Positions 1 through 14,312 are shown, counted from the stretch's first letter. The stretch is 64,000 nucleotides of DNA from Rhea pennata (GCF_028389875.1 NC_084663.1:13778666-13842665); one strand, 5' to 3'. Numbers and translations are program-made. The notes: a model not told the origin generated them from the letters alone.

Positions 1-1589
1 GAACAGGAAATCAAAAAACCACTGTTTCTTGATGGTTGAAAACTTACTTCTTGGTTCAAAATCCAGACTGAAAGCCTACCTTTTATAGCATTAAGAACTC
101 ATTATTCAGACCATAAGATCTCAAACTAAGGTACAAATTTTATTGGCAGTATACTTCATAGGAAATTCTTAAGACTTGGACAACAGGATAAAACAACATA
201 ATAGACAAAATATATAATCTTACAGCACCTTTATCCTGCCTTAGCACCTTTTATTCTTTGTCAGGCTGACCAGAAACAAGCATTCATACCACTTACAACA
301 GAACTTTGAAATATGATATTATTGTCAAATCATCTACCCACAGAAGAAAATGTGGGTTATCTTCATCACAGAAATAATATGAAAGTTCTTTCTGCTCTGC
401 TGCTCCCTCCCCCTCTACACTCTTCTTTCTTTCCTAATGAAAAGCAAGAAGAAACACATGACTAGCTTTGGTAAGACAAGCTAATTAAACTGAAGATTTT
501 TGGTGCTTAGTACATACTGGAATACCACTGGATTTTTCAGAAATTAGAACAATCTAAACTGTTGATCCAGCACCTAATAATTAAAGACATTTCAGTGGCA
601 CTGAAAAAAATCATTAATATAGCCTGTAATGAAAGTACAAAAAGTCTGTGCATCCTGAATAACAATAGAGGCTTGCTGTGAAGGCATGATTACAATGCAT
701 ATTGCTTTTAAACAGTGAAGTATGTATCCTGGATATATAAATATATATATATTTACATTTGCAAAGTACTTTGTACAGAAAAAAACAAAGCTCTCCAGTA
801 TATGCAGGTATCACTGGGCTCTCTTAAAGTGGAAATTGAAGCATCAGGCTGTTGTGAAGATACGCTGGAGCTAACTGTGCCAACAAAGCAAGGAGCCCTC
901 AGTTCCAACTTTAAACAAGCTCAGAAGCGCTTTAGAGGTTGAGGACACATAACTAGAAGAAGTATTGAAATGGCCAAGGATCTAAGAAGTGCATTTCACT
1001 GATCCTAAACTAGGTTTTTCTATTTCTGATTTACTTCTTGAAGCTACTAAATAACTGCAACTATTTGACAATTTCAAATGCAAAGCAACAAGTTAGTCCA
1101 AGACGAATCCTAACTGGGTCAGAGAACTTTACAGCTGGTACAGTGCAGACTTCTTTGTAATCATCCTTTATTGCAGAGATAGAGATCCTGTAAATTAGAG
1201 AAGAGAGCTGCAGTTCACCACCACCACTGGAGAGCTGTATATGCTACAGTCCGTAGCGCACCGGAGCACTGCCTTTCCGTCACTAAACAGCTTTCCTGAC
1301 TGATTCTGACATGATTAGCACTTATTATACCTCTTCTACGTATACAGAATTGGGCAGTGGTCAAAGGCAGCTGGAACAGGCCAAGGGATGAATTTTGCAT
1401 AAATGTGGACAAAGCACAATAATGCAGCACGTTGAAGAAAAAGAGCTTGCAGAGCTAGAGAGCTTGTATGCACTTAGGTGAAACACAGCTGCTGTTATTA
1501 CTACAAAATACAAATAATGTCTAGAAACATAGCATCAGATTTAAAAACACAGTATATATTGTTGAAAGGAAATCCAAGAATGAAATAGG

Positions 1590-1615
1590 TTTTTTTTTTT
1601 TTTTTTTTTTTTTTT
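1590..1615. repeat. Poly(T) run, 26 bases
   Basis: Uninterrupted run of 26 T in the NAPEPLD intron, followed by AGAAC. It may be a simple homopolymer or the reverse tail of an old retroposon, but no retroposon body is recognisable beside it. Confidence 0.9.
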
Positions 1616-2352
1616 AGAACAACTATAGCTAAGATTATTTCTTCCCTAAATATATTCTCTGCCACAAATACTTAAAGAAAACTGAAAGACGCCGACTATA
1701 ATGTGTTAATAAGCAACACCGCTTTTTTGTCAGTAGGGGTGGTCAAATAGCTTCTTTCACAGGTAATTCACATAACATTTAGCAAAGAGTTTATACTTTT
1801 TATTTTTATGAGATTTACAACTTTGCTTGCTTCTTCGACGCTTAAAAGCCTTATTAATGCCTACTGGTTCAAAAACAATTTCCCTAGTTGTTCACTCCTT
1901 AGCACAGTATTTCTGTACTTCAGTCAATGCATGAGAAAATACACTGAGAAGTAATATCTTAACTGTCAAGACTGTAGTCCTAATAGTCTTAACACTGTTG
2001 GTGCCACAAAGATAAACAGTGGTTCTCCAGTATCCATTCCTGTTCACAGAAATAAAGATTCTCTCAGAGATCACTTCCTCCTCCCTTTCTTTTTTAAGGC
2101 CATCTTCATGTACAATATCTGACAGAAGCAATGCAAATAAAGAATATTTCACACTAAGCTGACCTGTATCTTTAACACTTCAGTACAAATACTTGCTCAG
2201 GTTAGCTTTAACATATGCAATTTTTTTTTTTGTTTTGATGTATGGAAACAAAGAAACACAGAGATTTGCTTTGGAGAAAGGCTGGGAAAAAAAACACTTC
2301 CATAAATAAATGACAGTAATTATTTCCTATAGGTTTTTTTCCAAAAGAAAAA

Positions 2353-2437
2353 ATACATACATACATATTTTTTTATATATATATACATACATACATATAT
2401 ATATATATACACACATACATACATATATATATATATA
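2353..2437. repeat. (ATAC)n/(AT)n compound microsatellite
   Basis: Alternating ATAC and AT tracts of about 85 bp with a short T7 interruption, in the NAPEPLD intron. Likely length-polymorphic. Confidence 0.9.
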
Positions 2438-2851
2438 AAATGCGTATAAGATGATCTGAAAAAATGCCCAAAATTTTAGATTTTAGGTGAGGTATGCCAC
2501 AGCTATTATTTTCAACATGAACAACGGTCAATAGTATGATTCACAGGGTAACACCTATTAAAAAAAGAAACACCTTAACTGAAGTTTATGGTTGAACAGG
2601 TCATTTTTGTAGTTTTCAGAAATATAAACTGAGCCGAATAAGTCAAAGGTAGAACTAACAGGAAGGAAAAAAATAAGAGTCAGAAAGGACAGAAAGGATT
2701 AACTCACATTTTTAAAAGGTAATACTAAAATCAGAGAAAAACAAAACTGATGAGAACCTAAAAATTATTGTTTAGAAATTATCCTATTTACTGATAAGGG
2801 CAGAGAGCAAAAGCAGTCGATACGAGGAACAAAAAACACGCAAGTATTTAC

Positions 2852-3148
2852 CTGTTTTGAGCCTGGCACGTGGCTGTTATTTTTTTCCATGAGGGACCAC
2901 TTCAAAATATTTGGCAAGGTTGGTGATTTCCATGTTGGCCACGGGTTGACAAATTTCCCATCTTTGCCTCTCTTTGATTTAGTTACATCTTCTTCTAATC
3001 TGTAGTCCAGCCTGAAGCTCTTCCTGGAGGTCCTGGAAGAATCACTGCCCCTGGAACCTCGACCTGAATTCTGGTATTTCCTCACTGCTTCTTTGGGATA
3101 CTGGTTGCACACAGGTAAAGGCTCCTCTACATCTGTTTTCTTATCCAT
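2852..3148 (-). CDS. NAPEPLD: NAPEPLD, N-terminal coding exon (partial gene)
   Basis: N-acyl-phosphatidylethanolamine phospholipase D is a membrane-associated zinc hydrolase of the metallo-beta-lactamase fold. It releases N-acylethanolamines such as anandamide from N-acyl-PE. This exon encodes residues 1-99: a variable start ([10 protein letters not shown]), then the conserved [27 protein letters not shown] and [12 protein letters not shown] blocks that I recognise from vertebrate NAPEPLD. The minus-strand donor after the Gln-99 codon is CAG|GTAAATA. The acceptor is TTTCAG at the 3164/3165 boundary, leaving 16 nt ahead of the ATG. The ATG has G at -3 and G at +4. The zinc-binding and catalytic part lies in later exons beyond the left edge; no metallo-beta-lactamase segment was seen at 1-2851. 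A longer in-frame start from an upstream exon is possible (14266-14312). Confidence 0.95.
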
Positions 3149-6100
3149 ATCTTTGGGAGAAGAACTGAAATTAAATGTAAATTAATCAATCTTTTCTTGG
3201 ATTAAGACCAACACTCATAAGAATTTTCTCACACACACTAGAAACAAGCCTGCCCTTCTTATTTTATGAGCTAATGTATTTTTCTCAACAAATATGCTTT
3301 AAAAACAGTTGCTTTTACATGATAGACTTCAAAAAACATGCCTTGGCAAGCAGACATGAGGTCTCTTTGTAGTTCAGGCAAAATTTTCTTCCCTGGTATG
3401 CACAGCTTCAGATGCTAACGCTATTATCTACCACCTACAAGTCTGAGGGGGAAGGGAACCTTAATTTACATTTTGAAAGAATTACTAAGTCCCTCCTGAA
3501 GCTTAAGACATTCGGTGCCTGATGTAATATGATCCTGCAAACCTGTCCAAGAGACACTGGAACTATATAGTACTTTAGAATTTGCCTATAGAGTGATTTT
3601 GTTCTGTAATAAAGGCAGCAGCCTCAGCTAGCATTAACAACGTATTACTTCTATCTACAAGATGCATCAACACATGCAGAAAGGTCAGACCACAAAAAAC
3701 ATCTGGTCACCTTTCCTATTTTGTCCAAAACAAAAGCAAAGCTTATTGTAATAACATTAGAGTTAATGTTTAAAGATAAATTTAATACAAATTTAACTGA
3801 ACTGGCTAATGAAATGCCACATAAGTTTGGGATGTTTCAAGTAAATGATGGCTGCAGTATTTGTTCTTAATTCCATTGCAAAATGCAAAAATAAGTGGAG
3901 AAATTAAGAAAAGCTGATTCCTCTAAAGTCACAATTTAGGGACATTTCTCAGAAAACAGACCTCAGTAGTCAGAGTCTCTTCCTCCAAGCAGCACATATA
4001 CTTTGTAGAGTTTGGGAACGTGTCCTACAGATCTCACTACATGCAAGGTGAAGAAAACAAAAAGCTGTATTTTAGTTAAGTTGCTGAAGCAATTCAGTCA
4101 AAGCAAAATGCTTCAGCTTCTATATTTACTTCCAACATTTCAGTGTTCTGTCAGCATTTAACAACAATAAAGAAAAGAGGAAGAAGAGGAGGTTGGTATT
4201 TTAAGAAGTGTTCAACTTCCTGCTACTGAGGAACTCTTACCTGATTACAAAGTAGATGATGACCAGTAACAGACAGCATGATACATTGTTCAGATACAGG
4301 AAGAAATTGTGAAAACTCTCCACCACGTTTTAAACCACCTACCTTTTCATTAGCTTATACAGTCAATCTTTAACCGAAGTATCCACATGAGAAGCACTGG
4401 GCTTCTATACCAAAGTCAGTCTACTCAAAGAACGTTTTCAGAGAATAGAATTACATAAGGCCCTCAATTTCCTTAGAAATTATATTTTTTAAGTAGCTGG
4501 TTAGACAGAACTCACTGCATTTGAGACAGAACTCAAATTCATAGTTATAGAAAAAAAAGTGCAGCATTACAGCTAAGATTGTACACACAGACAGTGTTGA
4601 ACAAAAAAGGCATTTACTGGTGATGCGTCAGTTTCAAATTCAGGGCCCTTTCCTGCTACATAAGCAGAAACTGATTATTGAGCAACAAGATCGTGATGTT
4701 AATTGTGAATACATTACTATTGTTCAAAAAAACCCTGCACGGTTGATCAAAACAACTATTATTCTACCAAATGGCAGAGATAAAACATCAATGCATCAAA
4801 ATCAACTTCTGGTAAAGGTGCATCAATCAACATTCAGCAGACTTTGCTGACACTGTTTTTTGAGCAGGAATACTCTTAGTTACATTATTATTTAAATGTA
4901 ATTTCTTTGCATTATAATCTTGCTGTAAGCTACTGAGACCAATCCATTTATGTACCTTCTATTTCACAATAAAATATCGTAACGCCATCATAATTTTAAC
5001 TGTAATTCTTGATATGCCTAGGCTTTTTCCTCAATTCTGTATTTAAAGGAATCTGCCTTCAGTGGAATGGCTACCCAACTTGCTCTATGTGATTTTAAAG
5101 TGATATAAATAGAAATAAGAAGAATGAGCACAAAAAGACAAATGGAATACCAGAAAAAAAAAATGCAACAATTGTTCCGTTATTTTAACTCAAAATTTTA
5201 TGGGTATTCTTCTAATAGTATTTTCAATGTTAAGTCAGCTTATTAATTTAGCAAAGCATGCAGACACAGCATAAAACACCTACTCTTCTAGAAAACATCG
5301 TGAAAAACAAAATCACCGAAGTTTAATCACATGGGTGCTTAATTACAGGAAATCTTCTGTTAACATCTCAGATGTCTGATTTTTAAATATATAAACTACT
5401 GTAATTATTGCTCCTACAAGGCATTCTATATTAGACACAAAAGTGCCTAAGGTTTTATTTTTAAGCTTCTGTTTATTTATTCATGCATCTCTAAAATAAG
5501 CGAGTTCTGTTTTTGCTTAAATTTTTATACAAATCTTTGATCCTACTCTGAAAGTATAAATCTCTGGATGAAGAAGGCTCAACTATGCTGATAAGACAAA
5601 GACAACGCCAAGGCATTTAAGGCACTGCAGGTATCTGCTCACCAACATATCTTCCACATGATGCACATACATTACTTTCATCAGTATTCCATAAGCAATT
5701 GAAGGGGGAAAAGACCTCAGTGCTCACAGAATACTTTAAACTCTTTTATGTGCATACAAACAGGAGATATTCACAATTAACTTAAGTATTCCTGGTGACC
5801 TGTACCTTCCTTTAAAGTATCCACCTTGCCTCTTCACTTCTGTTTCATTTAAACTGGTAAAATATATCCAAGAGCATTTACGGAATACAGCACAAGAAAG
5901 CTAATCTTTCTTTTGAAAAAAATAGCAGATGATCGTTCCTAGGAAGCCAGCGTGTTTCAGTTATTAGCTTAAAATGAAATTGAACCAGCTATTAATCTAA
6001 AAGATTAGTATCTTTTTACACAAGAAATCCCTTACATACAAGGAGTTTTGGCAGCTATATTTTAAATAGCATAAAACACCCAATCAGAAATGAGAATCAG

Positions 6101-7723
6101 GAATTATCAGGATTGATAATTCATCCAGTTTTCCTGAGTTCTTACCAAAGAAAGATAATAGTTTGGCACTTGAAAAATCAATTTAAGCACTGGGTTGCTA
6201 GCCAAATTGTGAGCAACAGAGACACTAAAGTCAGACTAGATTAGGACTTTGTTCACTTGTGGGGGGGAGAGGGGTTGTACTCTCAGTGGGTATTTGTTAT
6301 TGTAATAAGGTTGCATAGAGAAATCTTTTGTTTTCTGCAGTTTCAAACCAACAGAGGAAGACTACTATTCTATTTATGAGCATTACACCGCTTTCTTAAC
6401 TCAAGATAACGGAAAACATCCTTCAGAATAAGGTGGCTTACCCACAAGATGGAAAAAAGGGATTGCCATCATTTGTACGGGAGGCTTGGACAGAAAGCAC
6501 CACACCTCCACAGCACCTCCGTGCTCAGAGACGCTTCACTCTTCCAACTTCATTCAGAGAAGGGAAAGCACCCACGCGGAAGAGCTACTGAATGAGACTT
6601 TATGTAGCCATGCCAAATTCACGGTGCCAGAAAGTGCTGTAGGCAGAAGGAAAGAACAACACTATATGATGAATGGGATGAAGCCAAATATGAATCAAGA
6701 GGCAGAGCTCACATAACTGGTTTTCCAGCACCAAACATTAAGGACCTCTACTAATCTACAAAGCAAAAGAGAAAGTGTAGGTTGGGCATTGGAAACTCAT
6801 GCCTTTTGGCATGGCAAATAGATTTATACCTAGAAAATAGGTATAGCCGTTGGGGTAATAGGTTTTGGATCAGTCCTTCGTTTACTTTAGCATTGCTTAT
6901 ATGATTGAAAACTTGAATACAAGAAAAAAATATTTTGGCTTTAATTCTTTTGTTTATTTATTAACAATATAGTTAAAAATTTTAATACTTTTTCACATTT
7001 GTTTCAAAAGAAGTTTGAAAATAGCATATATAAATTAAAAGCTACAAGAAATATTCTTTTTTTCTTTAAAAATGCTCATTTTAAACACTGTGGAGTTTCA
7101 AGTGCCAAGCTATTTTAACTTTATTTAGAATAAATGCAACAACACAAACACTATTGAATTAGTCTTCACATTTTCTTCCAATACCCTCTAACATTCCCTA
7201 CTCCATACCTGAAATGAATATAATTCTCCCTACCAAACACAGAACCATGCACAGACATGCCACTACCTGTAAAGTCTGCCAAAATAAATTTAACCTTCTT
7301 TTCTACACAGAAACACATTGCTCATTTAACAAATTCATAAAATAAAAGTTTAAGAAAGAATTATAATGAAAACCCAACTACATCCACAGAGCATCAAATT
7401 TACCTTGCAAACAGTTCACAGTTTTCAAAATATCCTTATTTTTTCTGTACCTTTGAAGAAACAAACTTGTTTCATTTCTAATTGCTATTTCTGTATACAG
7501 ACTATATTCAGAACTGGGCATCAACATCTAAACATCAACTAAAAGCGACAGCACACAATAACTAGTGAACTAAACTAATTTGTGCTTCATCTTAGCACCC
7601 ATAGCCTTATCAAAGCAAGTATCTGAGCTTTCTGCAAGCTGCGTGTTGCTGCACATAAAATATATATATATAAAGAAAAATTCTGAGTTAATGACTGCAA
7701 AAAGTGCACTTTGGCTTGAAACT

Positions 7724-7746
7724 AAAAAAAAAAAAAAAAAAAAAAA
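7724..7746. repeat. Poly(A) run, 23 bases
   Basis: Uninterrupted run of 23 A followed by CCCC and further A-rich sequence inside NAPEPLD intron 1. I found no retrocopy body upstream of it. Confidence 0.9.
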
Positions 7747-10700
7747 CCCCAAAAAACAAAGAAAAAACTTTAGCTAAAAAGCAAGATATCTGCAAACATT
7801 AGGGGGCTTACTAGTTGTTTTTTTTCCCCCAAAAAAAAACTTCCCACAAACTTAACTGACAAATCATGGCCAACTAAATTTTGGCTGTGCTTTTCTTTTT
7901 CCTTCAGGTCTGAAACTGTCTGCATTAATTAATGAACAGTTTGAGGCTGGAAAATTCTGAATGTATTTAAACTTTTATTGTGAAGTACTTCAGGCTGTTC
8001 AAACCAGTTACAGCAGCAGATTTTCCAGACACTCTTAGTATTTCATACAAAGAAGATTTCTCAAGGTTGCAACAAACTAATCTATAAATACTTTTATTGA
8101 TCGAATTTTCCAATTAAGAGCAGCATTCTAGAACAAGCATTGCAGAAAGTTTCATTCAAACTGTTTTAAAAACAAGCTAGGGATTTTGTGTGATGCCCTA
8201 TTCTGATGAGAGTACTTTCAAAACATGCACAGTCCCCAAAACTCCATGCTAGCATGGCCGTCTTCCATTCTTGGATGCACTCATTTTATAGCACATCTAT
8301 AGCTTGCCAGCTTGTTCTTCTTTGTTCTTAAATACCAGTAAGCATCCTGACTTCACAGTAATTTTGTGTGATAACAGAATTAAAGATGAATAACTGAGCT
8401 GATATCAGAAACTGAAGTAGCTCTCCCAGTAGATGATCCCTTAAACTCAGCAAAGAATTCATCCTAATTTTATCTAGTTTTGAGAATCAACAGTAAACAA
8501 AGTTTTATTTAGACATAATAGAGATTCAGATTTTAGTTACAAATAAAGGACATACAGGAGTATGTCTAGAAACAGAAGACCATGGCTAGACACTTCACAG
8601 CAGCTCCATTACCTAATGGCTGATGGTGGCAACTGCTTATCTGCACTTATCATCCCCCAGGCTTGCCAAAACATTTATGTTCACATGGTGAATTAAATCA
8701 CAAAATTGATACAATTGATCTAGATAGTCACTTCTTACCTTCCCATCTCCCTAAAGAAGTGCTTATTTTTCACCTGGATCATTGTCCAGACATGCAAAGG
8801 TTTATACCAACAAACCGGACACAGGCAAGGGCAAGAACAGGAGTATACTGTTATAAACAAAAGCTGCTTATGCCAGTACAGCATAATTTATGAGATTCAT
8901 TCCCTGCCCCCCGCCACCCCAATCTAGAATTCTTTCAGTGTAGCTCAGTTACATCTGCCACAGAGTCAGATTCAAAGGCTTCCTATGCCCCTACAACATT
9001 TCATTTTCAATCTATTCCCTATCCAAAGTTTCACATTCAATAGCGGTGCTGCTTAAAACTCTCTGGTTGCCTTCTCCCCACCCCCAAAAGTGAGGTTTCA
9101 TACTATAACTAAGCAAATTTGATAGCTAGCTACCACCCCAAGGAAGCCCACTCCTACTACTATACATTCCTACCTCTGCTTTCCTGCCATTCATTAAGGG
9201 AGCTAAACCAACAGAAAGTTATTCACAATGATTATGAGAGCGTATCAGCAACGCTACTATACACCTTTGGACACAAATGCAAATAGTCTTTAGAGCCATG
9301 CCCATCAGTAGTACCTGGAGTCAACTGTTTCTCAGTCCTGGCTTACATCTGAGCAGCTGCAGGTGTTGTGTGAACTGCATTAAGATGCCTCTTCCTGGAA
9401 CCGGGACAGTACATGATCATTTCTCCTTTGTTTCCAACCAGCTAACTGTCCCTGTCCAATATAGGCACTTTTATACTCCCCAGATCTACTTGGGACTCAT
9501 TAAATATTACACAAGTTACCTGGTACATACATATTCTGCATAGCTTAAGATCCCAGTTATGTTACTAGTTATCTCTATGTAGCACACATACCAGCACAGG
9601 TAATGGACCCAGTAGCCAGTTTCTTTACCCACACACGCCTACCGAAACAAGTCGTCTCCTTCTCTACCCTTTTACTGCTATATTGAATCAAAGTATCCCC
9701 AAACTTATGGTCATCACATTTAAAAGAGTGACCTAGACTATCATTATGGAGTTTAACAAGCAGCACTTCTGTGCTATTCCTGAAGCAGTCATAGAAGGAA
9801 AGCATGAGTCAGTCTTCCCTACTCCAAAATGGAAAGCATTTTACCGCACTCTCCCTAAACAATCCACTTTGTATCACTACCAAGGTATAGGAAAGAATGT
9901 GGGAAACTGGAGCTAGAATGAAAGTTTCCTTACCTGCACTGCTACTCAGGCTGACAACACAGAGAAGCAAGGTTTGTGCATTACAGCTGTGCTACGATAT
10001 GCAAGATGGTAACTGGATAACGAATCAAAAAAACACAAGCAATTTTTAAAATGACACAAAAATAACAGAAGATAGTGCATGCACACAGCTCAGCACAGAC
10101 AACCCCTGGACTGCAACAGCAAGAGTGATCTCCCTAAACAGCCCTTTACCCTTGTAAAGAGCTCCAATAAGAGTCATGCGACATGTTCCAATCCCATGAT
10201 AGCATCTGGGCCTCCACATTAGTTTTCTGGTACTAACTCTTCTCTGGTAAGTATTTATGCAGATAAATATTTTATTAATTTCAGCTGGTCTATTGACACA
10301 TATGTAGCTAATCACAGGTGCAGACCCTTCCAGGATGGGGCTTGCTGTTAGAACAAACAATCAAATCATGAAGTTTTGCATTTATAAACTTTAACCACCT
10401 TCCTGTGTTAACAAACTATGCATTTTATTTTTAGTATTTCAAGTTATTATGTGATGTTGAACCTCTTAGTGTGGATTTTCTTAAATAAAAGGAGGTTTTA
10501 AAATATTATAAGCTTACATTCTATCCTGAGGGTATTAAAGGTCTCCTATCTTACAGACCTTAGCTATGACTACATAATACTTACAAATAACACTACACAT
10601 GAAATAAAGGATCTACTTGAGCATACTACAGCAGAAAATAGATTTGTTCTGTAACATGTGTTCATAGAGGAAAAATTAATAACTGTTTTAATAAAAGTAC

Positions 10701-11208
10701 ACAGAAATCAGGTTAAAACCTTGATCCATAGGTTCCAAATAACAAAGCAGGATCTGAAGATAATAGACCCAGAAGGATCCATTTATATTTAACTGCCATT
10801 TTTATGTATGCAACTCTGCAATTGCTAACTCCAGCTCATACTACTAAACCTTTTAATTTTCTTTTTCCTTTTCTCTCCACGCCAGAAAGGAAAAAACTCC
10901 TATGCAAATGTTCTCTAGAGCCACACTGAGAATAATCTTTTTAAACCCTATAAAACCTCAGTTATGCAGGAAGTGCAGCAACTACTAAGCACTCAACTAG
11001 CTTTTATTTTTAAGTTACTATACATAATCAGGCCATTTTTTGTTTATATACACATTTAAATGCTAGTCTAGTTCATTCCTGCTCAAGTTCAAAGTCCAAG
11101 CACATAGAATCCAATGTCATTTCCCTGCAATATCAAAATATTTCCCTAAATTCTTTATTTACTTCACACTTAGTTTTAATATATGCTCTAATTCTGCCTG
11201 CCCAAACA

Positions 11209-11237
11209 ACACACACTCTCTCTCTCTCTCTCTCTCT
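11209..11237. repeat. (CA)n(CT)n microsatellite
   Basis: Short CA run joined to about eleven CT units in NAPEPLD intron 1. Confidence 0.85.
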
Positions 11238-14200
11238 GGATATGTATTCTCACACGCCTTAGATATTTACAGACTTTATAAAACTACTTAAAACATCTAA
11301 CTTCAATGATATTGAAATCCAAATAATTACTTTGACATCAGTTAAACTCATTTCTTTAAGAACAAGGAAAAATTTAATTACCTTATACTTTGTTGAACGT
11401 AACTGTTCAAAGACTATGTTTCAGAGAAGTTAATCTAGAAGAAGCTCAATATTTCCAAATACTCAAGTGTAAAATCCTCAAACCTTAACACTCTAAAGAC
11501 AGAAAGCATAGGAGATGCAGCATCCTTTAAGCTCTAACAAGAACACAGCAGTTAAAAGAAATTACAAGTGGTAGAATACCAGACAAAGCAAAACACAAAC
11601 ACCAAGGCAAATCGAAAACGTCACAACACAGAAACATCTTACCCAACAATCCTTTTTCCTGTATACAACCAGCCTTTGTCCCCACAATTTTAAATTATGC
11701 CTCACCATATATTTTAAATGAAATATAAAGTGCTGTGGTTACTAGTCAACAACAAAAGCAGTAATTTTAAAGTTGATTCCTCCCCCCCTTCTGTAGGAGT
11801 CAAGGCACATTTCCAACACAAATGTGAGCCATTTACTAATTATCAAGGCACTGTTAAAAATATGTAGGTGTTTTCAGAAGACAAAGTGTTTCATTTAAAC
11901 AAACCTAAATAAAAAACACAAACAACTTGCTGTTGCCTCAATCTTATTATCAGAAATAGCTGAGCCTCACTGAAACTTTCCCTCAAAAAACAATACACAG
12001 TATGCAAAATTTCAGCCTAAACAACTGAAATTATCTCCAAACATTTTAAGATTTCATTTTTTCTTGTTTATAATAAACCTTACCCACAGATAGTATCATC
12101 AGCTCCAACTGTGCAAAGTGGTCTTACATAACAAAAATCTCTTGATATACTCCCACATTCTGTTATTCTCAATATTTGACTTTTCCTTCACATAATGCCT
12201 TGTTAAACCTTATTTTTCACAACACGGACACAATGACAGCAAAGTGTTTTACTTTATTTTTCACTTGGAAACATTCGAGTTCTCTGTTGAACAGCTTTGT
12301 CAGGTTTATCTGTTTCGCTTTAGTTGTATGCTATTCAAACTCAATCATCCCTTCTTTATACAGCTGCCACATAACTAATATATCACATGCAAATGGTAAA
12401 TAACACTGACACTTCCTTTCTAGATTTTCTAAGAAATTCACATGAAGTACAACATATGGTTCAAAGAAAAATCCTTTTTACCCAAAGCTCCTAAATGCAC
12501 TTAGACACAAGATGGCCAAGTGATTCACCATGGCCCTACTCTGAGCACATTAGAAGTACAACCTCAATTACAGTGCTAGCCAGCCTACTAGGTACATACT
12601 TACGGTAGTTCACTGAAAAAAAAAATAAAGCAAGATCAAGAAGGGATTTATAAATGTGACAAAAAAAAAAGTCACAGCAGATGTTACATATACGGGCACT
12701 TATTAAGGCAGCACTCACATTTTCCTAATCCCAGACAAAACAATTCCTTGCCTATTTGCATTACAGTAGAGAACTATGAAGTTAATTTCTGATCTGAGAA
12801 ACTGCAACTCGGCTTCAGTCTCAGACTTATAAAGCCTGAAGGAATTTTTACCAGAAGGATTTCTGCTGAGGCAGTTCCTCAAATCTAGTTAGTTTGTACA
12901 AATAAAGACAGCAATAAGAATAGATTGCTTCCCATCAAAAAAGCTGCAGACCTCTTTTGATTTAGGCCAAACTGAAACTCAATTAGCTGTTATTTATGTT
13001 TGAGCAGTTTTACTTTCACCTCTTACCCTCCTCCTCTCCTGAAGCCTTTCTCCCACTTGTCCTTGCCATCATAGCAAATAAATCAGACAGAGCTTTCTAC
13101 TCTTCTGGTACTCAAAGTTATTGTTATCTGTTTTATATTACACATCTCAATTTCAGATCATCTCAGATATTTCTGAAACAACTCTTGCAATAATTCTTGC
13201 ATTAATAAAATAAAATCTTATTTCATCTGTGAAATAAGATTTTCACTTTCTTTCCCTCCAAATTTTACTTATTCAATAAATCAGGCTTCCTACTCTGTTA
13301 AATGATAAATTATTATGTGACCGCTTCCAAGAGTCTTTTGCCAGAAAACAGAGAAGTAATAAATACTAATTTATTTTCCTATCACTACCTTTACTTTTTG
13401 ATGTCACCTTAGTCAGTATAGTTTGAAAAATCAAATGAAATACACGCGCACGAGTAGTACTCCCCTGCCAGCACTGTGTGCATCAGTCACTTTGAAAAGG
13501 TAAACTGAAAGCTTGCTTCGTAATTGCTATTTAACAAATGAAGATTAAGAATTACTCACCACAAGAAAAAAAAAACTGCTGAAATTGTGAAATTGGATAC
13601 GAACTTTGCAGCATGCCGTCGGAACATTCAACAAACACTTTCCCTAAATCCTTACTGCAGGTAATTACTGATCATTCAGACTGTTTGACTGAACTAATTT
13701 CATTAATTACTTGGTTAATACCTTCCGCGCCGCGTTCGCGTTACGCCTCGCAAGACAGACGCTGGCCGTCAACGTCCGTTTCTGCCTCTTCTTCGGGAGG
13801 AAAACGCTCTACAACGTCCGTACCATGAAGCACGCTTTTTTTTTAGGGGATTATATAATGTGTTTCTTTTCGAGGGATACTGCAGCGTATTTTACTGTCA
13901 ATTTCGTCAATTTAAGGGAAATTAAAGCATTGCCGCTGGGGGGGAAAAAAGGAGAAAAAAGTAGGACTTTCTCCTCTAGATTTTTTTTTTTTAAAAAAAA
14001 CCAGTGCGAAAGGGACCTCCAAACCCCAACTTTTCCCGGCAGCCGCTAACCGCAGCTCGCAGCCGGGAGCCGCCGGCGGCAAGCGGCGGCCGGGCCGCGG
14101 CGGCCCGAGGCAGCTCCGCGGCGCCGCGCAGCCGGAGGGTCCCGCCGCCCGGCGCCGCGGGCAGGTGCGCGGCCCCCCCCCCACCGACCGGCCGGCAGGT

Positions 14201-14265
14201 GCCTGCCGGCCGCGGCCCCTCCGCGCCGCCCCGCGGAGCGCTGCATGCCGCCGGCAGCCCCTCAC

Positions 14266-14312
14266 CTTCGGGGCTGCTGCCGCTGAGGCGTCTCGTCGCC
14301 CTCCTGCTCCAT
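14266..14312 (-). CDS. NAPEPLD: Possible NAPEPLD first coding exon (N-terminal extension)
   Basis: On the minus strand, an ATG in a near-ideal Kozak context (GGCGGCATGG) starts a short reading frame, MEQEGDETPQRQQPR plus two bases. It ends at a consensus donor AAG|GTGAGG at 14266/14265. Joined to the exon starting at 3164, the frame runs open through SSSPKD into the usual MDKK start. This would add 21 residues to NAPEPLD. The exon lies in the CpG island expected to be the gene's promoter. The splice phase, donor and Kozak context are visible in the sequence. Actual use is inferred; it could instead be 5' UTR with translation starting at MDKK. Confidence 0.5.

Larger units (their letters stand above)
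1..2851 (-). other. NAPEPLD intron (left edge)
   Basis: AT-rich intron of NAPEPLD running off the window. It holds a 26-base T run at 1590-1615 and an (ATAC)n/(AT)n microsatellite at 2353-2437. I see no further coding exon of the gene here. The short open frames lack recognisable domains. Confidence 0.7.
3165..14265 (-). other. NAPEPLD intron 1 (about 11 kb)
   Basis: If the exon at 14266 is used, this is a single 11.1-kb AT-rich intron. It contains a 23-base A run (7724-7746) and a CT microsatellite (11216-11237). A CpG-rich patch at about 13720-13830 carries the 10-mer CAACGTCCGT twice. I recognised no coding exon and no clear transposon. Additional untranslated exons of NAPEPLD could lie here and would not be visible to me. 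Confidence 0.6.

Noticed and set aside
7724-7746. Poly(A) run as the tail of a processed pseudogene
   Set aside because: No reading frame or recognisable exon sequence upstream. The same holds for the runs at 29245 and 31555.
10046-10360. 104-codon minus-strand frame in NAPEPLD intron 1
   Set aside because: No recognisable domain, no splice or promoter context, and no resemblance to NAPEPLD.
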